Origin: Actinomycetes bacterium
GTDB lineage: Bacteria > Actinomycetota > Thermoleophilia > Gaiellales > Gaiellaceae
Assembly (NCBI GenBank): GCA_025350775.1
Contig: JANXXF010000030.1
Coordinates: 1-5,472, forward strand
Length of the DNA stretch: 5,472 bases
Direction: 5' to 3'
In this document: positions 1-5,472 of the stretch, piece after piece
Position numbering within the stretch: the first letter of the stretch is position 1
Layout of the letters: each line of letters starts with the position of its first letter
Translations under genes and position numbers: made by a program
The notes under the pieces: model-generated
What the model was told of the DNA's origin: nothing
Databases searched by the model: none
Seen by the model: only the letters and a program-made list of their open reading frames with translations

Positions 1-902
1 TCGAGGGCGCGCACGCCGTCCGGCCGGGGGTCGGCCACGGGGTCAGGGACGTAGCCGGCGCCGGCGCCGGCGCGCACGACGGCGCGGGGCCACAGCGCCA
101 GCAGGGCCGCCAGCTCGCCCGGGGCGAACGAGACGCGGCCACGTGACGCGAGCTGGCGGCCGCCGGCCTCGCTCCAGACGTCGCTGCCGGCCTCGGTCGC
201 GCCGAGCAGCGCGGCGGCGACGGCGACCTGGTCGGCGACCGCGCGCTCGGAGCCCTCGAAGAGCAGAGCGAGCCGGTCGGGCCAGTGGACGTCGACGGCG
301 CTCGGCGCCAGCGTCGAGCGGAGGACGGCAGCGGCGAGGCGCGCCGCGTGGGCGGCGTCCTCGAGCGGCACGACGACGGTACGCACGGCGGCCGGCCGCG
401 GATGGAGGCGCAGGCAGACGCGGGTGATCAGGGCGAGCCGGCCCTCCGAGCCGCAGACGAGCTTGGCCAGGTCGAAGCCGGCCACGTTTTTGACGACCTT
501 GCCGCCCGATGAGGCGACGGTGCCGTCGGCAAGCACGAGGGTCGCGCCCAGCACGAGGTCGCGCGGCGCGCCGTAGCGGTGGCGACGCGGCCCCGAGAGG
601 TTGGCGGCGAGGCAGGCGCCGACGGTCGGGTCGCCCGGCGGGTCGAGCGCGAGCAGCTGGCCGTGCGGCGCCAGGTGCTCGGCCAGCGCGGACAGCCGGA
701 GGCCCGCCTCGACGATCACGATCAGGTCGCCGGGCTCGTGCTCGAGGATCCGCGTGAGGCCCGCGGTCGAGAGGGTGATGTCGCCGCCATCGCGGCCGAT
801 CGAGACAGTGCGGCCGGCGGCGCCGGCGGCGCGCAGGGCCTCGGCCGCCTCCTCGGTCGTGGCGGGCTGGACGAGCAGCGGTGCGGGCGCCGCAGCGGTC
901 AC
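1..902 (-). CDS. glcE: Glycolate oxidase FAD-binding subunit GlcE, partial (C-terminus beyond left edge)
   Basis: The minus strand is open from a GTG at 902-900 to the window edge, giving 300 codons plus two bases. E. coli GlcE is about 350 residues, so only the last part is missing. GlcE is one of two FAD-domain subunits of the membrane-associated glycolate oxidase (with GlcD and the iron-sulfur GlcF), which turns glycolate into glyoxylate. Family landmarks read directly: LALDPP (about 84-89), NLSGPRRHRYG (101-111), RDLVLGATLVLADG (114-127), GGKVVKNVAGFDLAKL (133-148) and the GSEG turn near 151-154. The GTG start is supported by GGAG five bases upstream (911-908) and by a 4-base GTGA overlap with the glcD stop. 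One oddity: the N-terminal FAD pyrophosphate loop is short, reading VSIGRDGGDITLSTAG (33-48) where relatives have a longer Gly-rich loop. Identification as GlcE rather than another VAO-family flavoprotein rests on these motifs and on the adjacent glcD. Confidence 0.93.
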   Translation of the reverse strand, partial: MTAAAPAPLLVQPATTEEAAEALRAAGAAGRTVSIGRDGGDITLSTAGLTRILEHEPGDLIVIVEAGLRLSALAEHLAPHGQLLALDPPGDPTVGACLAANLSGPRRHRYGAPRDLVLGATLVLADGTVASSGGKVVKNVAGFDLAKLVCGSEGRLALITRVCLRLHPRPAAVRTVVVPLEDAAHAARLAAAVLRSTLAPSAVDVHWPDRLALLFEGSERAVADQVAVAAALLGATEAGSDVWSEAGGRQLASRGRVSFAPGELAALLALWPRAVVRAGAGAGYVPDPVADPRPDGVRAL

Positions 903-2356
903 AGGCGCTCCGCCAGCCCGGCGACCTCGATCGGGTGGGCGCGGTACGGGCCGGGCACCTCGCCGCAGAGACGCGGCGTCGGCAGCACCTTGCCGGGGTT
1001 GGAGAGGGACGCCGGGTCGAAGGCGCGGCGCACCCGGTTCATCGCGTCGAGATCGCGCTCGCTGAAGAGCAGCGGCATCGAGCAGGCCTTGTCCACGCCG
1101 ACGCCGTGCTCGCCGGTGATCGAGCCGCCGGCCTCGACGCACGCGAACAGGATCTTCTCGGCCACCTCGCGGGCGCGCTCCAGCTCGCCGGGCACACGGT
1201 GGTCGTAGCAGACCAGCGGATGCAGGTTGCCGTCGCCCGCATGGAAGACGTTGCCGACGCGCAGCCCGTACTCGGCCTCGAGCTCGGCGATGCGACGCAG
1301 GATCAGCGGCAGCTTCGTGCGCGGCACGACGCCGTCCTGCACGTAGTAGCTCGGGCTGACCCGGCCCATCGCCGCGAACGCCGCCTTCCGCCCACGCCAC
1401 AGGCGGGCGCGGTCGGCCTCGTCGGCGGCCGCGCGCAGCTCGCTCGCCCCGCAGGAGCGGCAGATCTCCTCGACCCGGGCCCGATCCTCCTCGACCTGCG
1501 CCGCGACGCCGTCGAGCTCGACGATCAGCACGGCACCGACGCCGGTCGGGTAGTTGGCCTGCACCGCCGCCTCGGCCGCCTCGATCGTCAGCGCGTCCAT
1601 CATCTCGATCGCCGACGGCAGGATGCCCGCCGCAATCACCTCTGACACCGCGCGGCCGGCCGCATCCGTTGTCGCAAAGCCGGCGAGCAGCGTGAGCACT
1701 GCCTCGGGGCGGCGGAGGATGCGCAGCGTCACCTTCGTCGCGATGCCGAGTGTGCCCTCGGAGCCGACGACGACGGCGAGCAGGTCGAGCCCCGCCGGGT
1801 CGAGCCCCTTGCCGCCGAGCTCGACCAGCTCGCCGTCCGGCAGCACCAGCTCGAGGCCCGTCACATGATTGACCGTGAAGCCGTGCTTGAGGCAGTGCGC
1901 GCCGCCGGAGTTCTCGGCGACGTTGCCGCCGATCGAGCACACCTGCTGGCTCGACGGGTCGGGCGCGTAGTAGAAGCCCTCGGCGGCGACCGCCTCGGTG
2001 ACGCCGAGGTTGGTGATGCCCGGCTCGACGACGATGCGGCCGCTGGCCCAGTCGATTTCGAGCACCCGCTTCATCCGTGCGAGCGAGATGACGATGCCAC
2101 CCACCACCGGCAGGGCGCCGCCCGAGAGGCCGGTGCCGGCACCACGCGCGACGAACGGTATGCCATGCGCGGCGCAGGCCCGCACGACCGCCTGCACCTG
2201 TGGCGTGTCCTGCGGCAGCACGACCAGCGACGGCAGCGCGCGGTGGCCGGTGAGGCCGTCGCACTCGTACGTGAGCAGCTGCTCGCGCTCGCGGATGATC
2301 GCGTCGGACGGCAGCGCCGCCTCGACCGCGCGCACGAAGTCCCGGGGCAGGCTCAC
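899..2356 (-). CDS. glcD: Glycolate oxidase subunit GlcD (FAD-linked oxidase)
   Basis: This 485-residue protein is close to the 499 residues of E. coli GlcD. It is the catalytic FAD subunit that oxidises glycolate (in relatives also D-lactate) to glyoxylate, passing electrons through GlcF to the respiratory chain. The N-terminal FAD_binding_4 domain (about 40-215) has the canonical pyrophosphate loop VARGAGTGLSGGALP (69-83), then APDPSSQQVCSIGGNVAENS (131-150) and VVGSEGTLG (196-204). The C-terminal FAD-oxidase domain carries GNVFHAGDGNLHP (368-380), whose two histidines (372, 379) are in the family's substrate or metal site, then GSITGEHGVG (411-420) and the closing FDPASLSNPGKVLPT. The start is a GTG at 2356-2354 that overlaps the stop of the upstream lysR by 4 bases. 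Its Shine-Dalgarno is weak (AGAG near 2368-2365), which suggests coupling to lysR translation. The stop overlaps the glcE start the same way. A D-lactate dehydrogenase role is the main alternative; the adjacent glcE and divergent malate synthase favour glycolate. Confidence 0.94.
   Translation of the reverse strand: MSLPRDFVRAVEAALPSDAIIREREQLLTYECDGLTGHRALPSLVVLPQDTPQVQAVVRACAAHGIPFVARGAGTGLSGGALPVVGGIVISLARMKRVLEIDWASGRIVVEPGITNLGVTEAVAAEGFYYAPDPSSQQVCSIGGNVAENSGGAHCLKHGFTVNHVTGLELVLPDGELVELGGKGLDPAGLDLLAVVVGSEGTLGIATKVTLRILRRPEAVLTLLAGFATTDAAGRAVSEVIAAGILPSAIEMMDALTIEAAEAAVQANYPTGVGAVLIVELDGVAAQVEEDRARVEEICRSCGASELRAAADEADRARLWRGRKAAFAAMGRVSPSYYVQDGVVPRTKLPLILRRIAELEAEYGLRVGNVFHAGDGNLHPLVCYDHRVPGELERAREVAEKILFACVEAGGSITGEHGVGVDKACSMPLLFSERDLDAMNRVRRAFDPASLSNPGKVLPTPRLCGEVPGPYRAHPIEVAGLAERL
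908..911 (-). promoter_or_regulatory. Shine-Dalgarno of glcE inside the glcD end
   Basis: On the minus strand GGAG lies five bases before the GTG at 902, within the last codons of glcD. It decides the glcE start, which would otherwise rest only on the 4-base overlap. Confidence 0.65.
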
Positions 2357-3273
2357 CCGGCGGACTCTACGTCAGGGGGCGCCACCGACGCCGCCGGCCG
2401 CGGCAGGACGGCGAGCAGCGCGGCGACGATGCCCGTGGCCGAACCGGCGTCGCGGCGGCGGATCGCAACGACACGCCGGGCCAGCGGCGGCGTCCCGGCG
2501 ATGCGCGCCGTGCCCAGCGTCCCCGCGGCGAACTCGTCGGCGACGGCGATCAGGGGCAGCAGCGCCACCCCGAGGCCCTGCTGCACCATCTTCTTCGCCG
2601 ACTCGATGTTGTCGAGCTCCATCTGCGCGCGCGGGAGAACGCCGGCGCCGCGAAAGAGAGCGCTCGTCAGCTCGTGGTAGCTCGACGTGCGGTCGAACAT
2701 CACCAGGTCGTCTTCGGCGATCTCGGCGAGGCCGACCTCGTCGCGGCCGGCGAACGGGTGCCGGGGCGGCGTCACCAGCACCAGCTCGTCGTCGTAAAGC
2801 GGGATCGCCGTGATGTCGGGATGCTGGAGGTCGCGGACGAGGCCGACCTGCACCTGCTCGCGCAGCACGAGCTCGAGGATCTCCTCGGAGTGGCCGGTGC
2901 GCACGATCAGCTGGACTCCCGGGTAGAGGGCGTGGAACCGCTCGAGGACGGCCGGCAGCACGTATGTCGAGACCGCGGGCGCACCGCCGATCGCGAGCTG
3001 GCCGGTGGCGCCGTGCTCGACCTCGGCCAGCAGCAGGCGGCCGTCGGCGACGGCGTCGAGGGCCCGCTGGGCGAACGGCAGGAAGGCCCGCCCGGCCTCG
3101 GTCAGGCGCGCTCCGTGGCGGCCGCGCACGAGCAGCTGGACGCCGACATCGCGTTCGAGGTTCTGGATCCGAGCCGTCAGCGCGGGCTGCGTGACGAACA
3201 GGCTGGCCGCGGCCTGGCTGATGCTTCCCGTCCGGGCGGCTGCCACCAGAGCTTCGAGCTGTGCCAGCTGCAC
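2353..3273 (-). CDS. LysR-type transcriptional regulator, probable regulator of the glc and ace operons
   Basis: With the GTG at 3273-3271 as start, the protein has 306 residues, the usual LysR length, and opens with VQLAQLEALVAAARTGSISQ, the standard N-terminus of the family. An upstream in-frame GTG near 3363 would add 30 residues of non-LysR character reaching across the intergenic region, so it was not used. The winged helix-turn-helix spans about residues 2-60, with QAAASLFVTQPALTARIQNL at 20-39. The effector-binding domain runs from about 92 to 290, including GAPAVSTYVLPAVLERFHAL and, near 230-240, QQGLGVALLP. The gene is transcribed away from aceA and is first in line before glcD, whose GTG start overlaps its TGA stop. 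Family knowledge says LysR proteins usually bind the divergent promoter region and respond to a pathway metabolite. Inference: glycolate, glyoxylate or a related acid may be the effector. No clear Shine-Dalgarno precedes the start. Confidence 0.92.
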   Translation of the reverse strand: MQLAQLEALVAAARTGSISQAAASLFVTQPALTARIQNLERDVGVQLLVRGRHGARLTEAGRAFLPFAQRALDAVADGRLLLAEVEHGATGQLAIGGAPAVSTYVLPAVLERFHALYPGVQLIVRTGHSEEILELVLREQVQVGLVRDLQHPDITAIPLYDDELVLVTPPRHPFAGRDEVGLAEIAEDDLVMFDRTSSYHELTSALFRGAGVLPRAQMELDNIESAKKMVQQGLGVALLPLIAVADEFAAGTLGTARIAGTPPLARRVVAIRRRDAGSATGIVAALLAVLPRPAASVAPPDVESAG

Positions 3274-3281
3274 GCCTAAAG

Positions 3282-3298
3282 CATAGATGTTTCTGATG
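3282..3298. promoter_or_regulatory. Candidate LysR-type operator (imperfect dyad, T-N11-A)
   Basis: The sequence reads CATAGA-TGTT-TCTGATG. The right arm reverse-complements to CATCAGA, matching the left arm CATAGA with one inserted base. T3284 and A3296 fit the T-N11-A spacing typical of LysR boxes, although the inner bases do not pair well in the ungapped register. It lies 9 bases upstream of the lysR start, a common place for autoregulatory LysR sites. It is a short match and could arise by chance. Confidence 0.35.
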
Positions 3299-3318
3299 GC
3301 AGGCCTGGAAAATACGAT
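3291..3318 (+). promoter_or_regulatory. Weak candidate promoter for aceA-aceB
   Basis: TACGAT at 3313-3318 agrees with the -10 consensus at four of six bases (T, A, A, T). The best -35 candidate, TTCTGA at 3291-3296 with a 16-base spacer, matches only three of six. A transcript from here would begin near 3325 and carry a leader of roughly 65-70 bases before aceA. The poor -35 would suit an activator-dependent promoter, and the LysR-like dyad overlaps it. This is speculative. Confidence 0.25.
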
Positions 3319-3381
3319 TGGACATGATGGAACTGGGATCCGAAACTGGATGCAGACAGTCACCGTTCAGCAACGACTCCT

Positions 3382-3386
3382 GGAGG
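3382..3386 (+). promoter_or_regulatory. Shine-Dalgarno of aceA (GGAGG)
   Basis: A full GGAGG lies six bases before the ATG at 3393. It fixes the aceA start and rules against the in-frame upstream starts at TTG 3318 or ATG 3324 and 3327. Confidence 0.9.
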
Positions 3387-3392
3387 AAACGA

Positions 3393-4682
3393 ATGACCGA
3401 AGCACGCCGGATCGCCGATGAGTGGGCAGCAGACGAGCGCTGGAGCGGCATCGAGCGCCCGTACAGCGCCGAGGACGTCCTCCGGCTCCGTGGCTCCGTC
3501 CACGTCGAGCACTCGGTAGCCCGGCTCGGCGCCGAGCGTCTCTGGCAGCTCCTCCACAGCGAGGACTACGTGCACGCCCTCGGCGCCCTCACCGGCGGTC
3601 AGGCCACGCAGATGGTGAAGGCCGGCCTCAAGGCCATCTACCTCTCCGGCTGGCAGGTCGCGGCCGACGCGAACCTCGCCGGGGCCACCTACCCCGATCA
3701 GAGCCTCTACCCGGCCAACTCGGCGCCGGCGCTGGTCAAGCGCATCAACAACGCGCTGCTGCGCGCCGACCAGATCGACCACGCCGAGGGCACCGACAAC
3801 GGCACCTACTGGCTGGCGCCGATCGTCGCCGACGCCGAGGCCGGCTTCGGCGGGGCGCTCAACGCGTACGAGATCATGCGCGCCTTCATCGAGGCGGGAG
3901 CCGCGGGCGTCCACTTCGAGGATCAGCTCGCGGCCGAGAAGAAGTGCGGCCACCTCGGCGGCAAGGTGCTCGTGCCGACCAGCCAGGCCATCCGCAACCT
4001 CGTCGCCGCGCGCCTCGCAGCCGACGTCGCGGGCATCCCGACCGTGCTCGTTGCCCGCACCGACGCCCACAGCGCCAGCCTGCTGACGAGCGACGTCGAC
4101 GACAACGACAAGCCGTTCGTCACGGGCGAACGCACCGCCGAGGGCTTCTTCCGTGTCCGCGACGGCCTCGAGGCGGGCATCTCCCGCGGCCTCGCTTACG
4201 CGCCGTACTGCGACCTGATCTGGCTCGAGACCTCCACGCCGGACCTCGGCGAGGCGCGCGAGTTCGCCGCCGCGATCCACGAGCAGTTCCCCGGCAAGAT
4301 GCTCTCGTACAACTGCTCGCCGTCGTTCAACTGGAAGCGCCACCTCGACGACGCCACGATCGCGAAGTTCCAGTCGACGCTGGGCGAGCTGGGCTACAAG
4401 TTCCAGTTCATTACGCTCGCCGGCTTCCACTCGCTCAACGCCAGCATGTTCGAGCTGGCCCAGGGCTACGCCACCGAGGGCATGACCGCCTACGTCAAGC
4501 TCCAGGAGCACGAGTTCGCCATGGAGAAGAGCGGTTACACCGCCACGCGCCACCAGCGCGAGGTCGGCGCCGGCTACTTTGACAACGTGCTCGAGACGAT
4601 CACCTCCGGCCAGAGCTCGACGCTCGCGCTGAAGGGCTCCACCGAGGAGGCGCAGTTCGAGGGCGCGGGAGTCGGGCAGTGA
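3393..4682 (+). CDS. aceA: Isocitrate lyase AceA
   Basis: The protein has 429 residues, against about 428 for M. tuberculosis Icl1 and 434 for E. coli AceA. It cleaves isocitrate to succinate and glyoxylate, the first step specific to the glyoxylate shunt, in the cytoplasm as a Mg-dependent enzyme that is normally a tetramer. The catalytic signature KKCGHLGGKVLVPT is at 183-196, with nucleophile region Cys185 and His187. Other family blocks are LKAIYLSGWQVAADANLAG (79-97), WLAPIVADAEAGFGG (140-154), HFEDQLA (174-180), VARTDAHSASLLTSDVDD (220-237), SYNCSPSFNWKRHLDDATI (305-323) and YTATRHQREVGAGYFD (382-397). No key residue appears altered. The start follows a strong GGAGG. After the usual C-terminal block GSTEEAQF the protein continues with EGAGVGQ, bases that also hold the aceB ribosome binding site. 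The TGA stop overlaps the aceB GTG, so the two shunt enzymes should be made from one message. Identification is near certain. Confidence 0.98.
   Translation: MTEARRIADEWAADERWSGIERPYSAEDVLRLRGSVHVEHSVARLGAERLWQLLHSEDYVHALGALTGGQATQMVKAGLKAIYLSGWQVAADANLAGATYPDQSLYPANSAPALVKRINNALLRADQIDHAEGTDNGTYWLAPIVADAEAGFGGALNAYEIMRAFIEAGAAGVHFEDQLAAEKKCGHLGGKVLVPTSQAIRNLVAARLAADVAGIPTVLVARTDAHSASLLTSDVDDNDKPFVTGERTAEGFFRVRDGLEAGISRGLAYAPYCDLIWLETSTPDLGEAREFAAAIHEQFPGKMLSYNCSPSFNWKRHLDDATIAKFQSTLGELGYKFQFITLAGFHSLNASMFELAQGYATEGMTAYVKLQEHEFAMEKSGYTATRHQREVGAGYFDNVLETITSGQSSTLALKGSTEEAQFEGAGVGQ
4667..4671 (+). promoter_or_regulatory. Shine-Dalgarno of aceB inside the aceA end
   Basis: GGGAG sits seven bases before the GTG at 4679, within the last codons of aceA. 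It supports this overlapping start for aceB. Confidence 0.7.
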
Positions 4683-5472
4683 GCCCGCTGCGGCTAACCC
4701 TGCCCCGAGGAGTCGAGCTCGCCGGGCCGGTCACCCCGGCGTGCGAGCGCGTGCTGACGCCGGAGGCCCTCGCGTTCCTAGCCGACCTGCAGCGCACGTT
4801 CGGCGGCGAGCGCGAGGCGCTCCTCCAGCGGCGGCACGAGCGGCAAGCCCGGCTCGACGCCGGCGAGCTGCCCGACTTCCTGCCCGAGACGAAGGCGATC
4901 CGCGAGGGCGACTGGCAGGTCTCGCCGCCGCCGCCCGCCCTGCTCGACCGCCGCTGCGAGATCACCGGCCCGGTGGAGCGCAAGATGATGATCAACGCGC
5001 TCAACTCGGGCGCGCGCATGTTCATGGCCGACTTCGAGGACTCGAACGCCCCCACCTGGGCGAACGCGATCGACGGCCAGGTCAACGTGATGGACGCGGT
5101 GCGCCGCACGATCACACTCGATACCGGCGAGAAGAGCTACCGGCTGAACGACGAGATCGCGACCCTGCTCATCCGGCCGCGCGGCTGGCACATGGTGGAG
5201 CGCCACCTGCTCGTCGACGGCCGGCCGATCTCGGGCAGCCTGTTCGACTTCGGGCTCGTCGTCTTCCACAACGCCGCCGAGCAGCTCGCGCGCGGCGAGG
5301 GCCCGTTCTTCTACCTGCCCAAGCTGGAAAGCCACCTCGAGGCACGCCTCTGGAACGACGTGTTCCTGTTCGCCGAGCAGCGCCTCGGCCTGCCCGTCGG
5401 CTCGATCCGGGCGACCGTCCTGATCGAGACGATCATGGCCGCCTTCGAGATGGAGGAGATCCTCTACGAGCT
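4679..5472 (+). CDS. aceB: Malate synthase A AceB, partial (C-terminal half beyond right edge)
   Basis: A GTG at 4679-4681 opens a frame that stays open to the window end: 264 codons plus two bases, about half of the usual 530 or so residues of A-type malate synthase. The enzyme condenses glyoxylate with acetyl-CoA to give malate and CoA, the second shunt step, and it also consumes glyoxylate made by GlcDE. Visible family blocks: FLPETKAIREGDW (67-79), RKMMINALNSGARMFMADFE (101-120) followed by DSNAPTW, LIRPRGWH (164-171) holding the conserved active-site arginine region, SLFDFGLVVFHNA (187-199), FYLPKLESHLEARLWNDVF (211-229) and ATVLIETIMAAFEMEEILYE (245-264), where Glu250 is the likely metal-binding residue. 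The catalytic aspartate lies beyond the window. The start overlaps the aceA stop by 4 bases (GTGA) and has GGGAG upstream. These blocks and the compact N-terminus mark the A-type and not the longer G-type (GlcB) of mycobacteria. Confidence 0.96.
   Translation, partial: MSPLRLTLPRGVELAGPVTPACERVLTPEALAFLADLQRTFGGEREALLQRRHERQARLDAGELPDFLPETKAIREGDWQVSPPPPALLDRRCEITGPVERKMMINALNSGARMFMADFEDSNAPTWANAIDGQVNVMDAVRRTITLDTGEKSYRLNDEIATLLIRPRGWHMVERHLLVDGRPISGSLFDFGLVVFHNAAEQLARGEGPFFYLPKLESHLEARLWNDVFLFAEQRLGLPVGSIRATVLIETIMAAFEMEEILYE

Larger units (their letters stand above)
3274..3392. promoter_or_regulatory. Divergent intergenic promoter region between lysR and aceA
   Basis: These 119 bases separate the lysR start from the aceA start and are visibly richer in A and T than the flanking genes. 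Any promoter for lysR-glcD-glcE and for aceA-aceB should lie here or just inside the genes. Seen in the sequence: an imperfect dyad at 3282-3298, a perfect 8-base palindrome CAGGCCTG at 3300-3307, a TACGAT hexamer at 3313-3318, and two copies of AACTGG at 3331-3336 and 3344-3349. That these form real regulatory sites is inference. Confidence 0.75.

Noticed and set aside
54..71. Three tandem copies of GCCGGC
   Set aside because: It falls within the glcE frame and encodes Ala-Gly pairs at a spot where relatives also have a Gly/Ala-rich stretch. It is ordinary in GC-rich coding DNA and not a repeat element.
579..1645. Plus-strand open frames of 150-254 codons opposite glcE and glcD
   Set aside because: The minus strand gives continuous GlcE and GlcD homology in this span, so these are shadows.
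1865..2813. Plus-strand open frames of about 270 codons over glcD and lysR
   Set aside because: They are antisense to clear glcD and lysR genes, cross the boundary between them, and read as Arg/Ala/Ser-rich shadow sequence.
3300..3307. Perfect palindrome CAGGCCTG as an operator or terminator stem
   Set aside because: It is only eight bases, does not extend outward, and has no T-run. It was kept only as a note within the intergenic region.
3318..3392. Upstream in-frame starts extending aceA by up to 25 residues
   Set aside because: The extension shows no likeness to isocitrate lyase N-termini, and the strong GGAGG is spaced correctly for the ATG at 3393.
3360..4553. A 397-codon open frame on the minus strand lying wholly across aceA
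   Set aside because: GC-rich codon bias leaves antisense frames open. The translation is low-complexity (rich in R, G, V, E, A), has no recognisable domain, and the opposite strand encodes an unmistakable isocitrate lyase.
4778..5335. Minus-strand open frame of 185 codons opposite aceB
   Set aside because: The plus strand here encodes malate synthase blocks throughout; the antisense product has no family features.
1..5472. Search for a novel system: CRISPR, toxin-antitoxin, phage or transposon parts, tRNA or riboswitch
   Set aside because: Nearly all of the window is covered by five recognisable metabolic and regulatory genes, and the single 119-base gap is too small for such elements and shows none of their hallmarks.

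Overview
This is a GC-rich bacterial window (GC-rich by eye; not calculated). It carries two divergent gene clusters that meet at glyoxylate. High GC, frequent GTG starts, a short isocitrate lyase of the mycobacterial length class and an A-type malate synthase suggest a high-GC actinobacterium, perhaps of the Thermoleophilia or Streptomyces sort. The lineage is inference only. Nothing mobile, phage-like, CRISPR or RNA-coding was seen.

Left arm, minus strand, read from about 3273 down to 1: a LysR-type regulator (2353-3273), then glcD (899-2356), then glcE (1-902, cut by the left window edge). Each gene overlaps the next by 4 bases as GTGA, so the three look like one translationally coupled operon. 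GlcD and GlcE are the two FAD-domain subunits of the three-part glycolate oxidase (glycolate dehydrogenase). The iron-sulfur subunit GlcF would be expected further left, outside the window.

Centre: a 119-base, visibly AT-richer divergent intergenic region (3274-3392) that must hold the promoters for both arms. It contains an imperfect dyad of LysR-operator style and a strong Shine-Dalgarno for aceA.

Right arm, plus strand: aceA, isocitrate lyase (3393-4682), then aceB, malate synthase A (4679-5472, cut by the right edge), again joined by a GTGA overlap. These are the two enzymes specific to the glyoxylate shunt.

The genes fit together in one scheme. GlcDE(F) oxidises glycolate to glyoxylate. 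AceA makes glyoxylate plus succinate from isocitrate. AceB condenses glyoxylate with acetyl-CoA to malate. A LysR regulator transcribed away from aceA, and co-transcribed with glcDE, is well placed to coordinate growth on glycolate or C2 compounds with the shunt. All parts belong to known families. The points worth a second look are the arrangement, the repeated GTGA coupling, and a GlcE whose FAD-binding loop is about ten residues shorter than usual.
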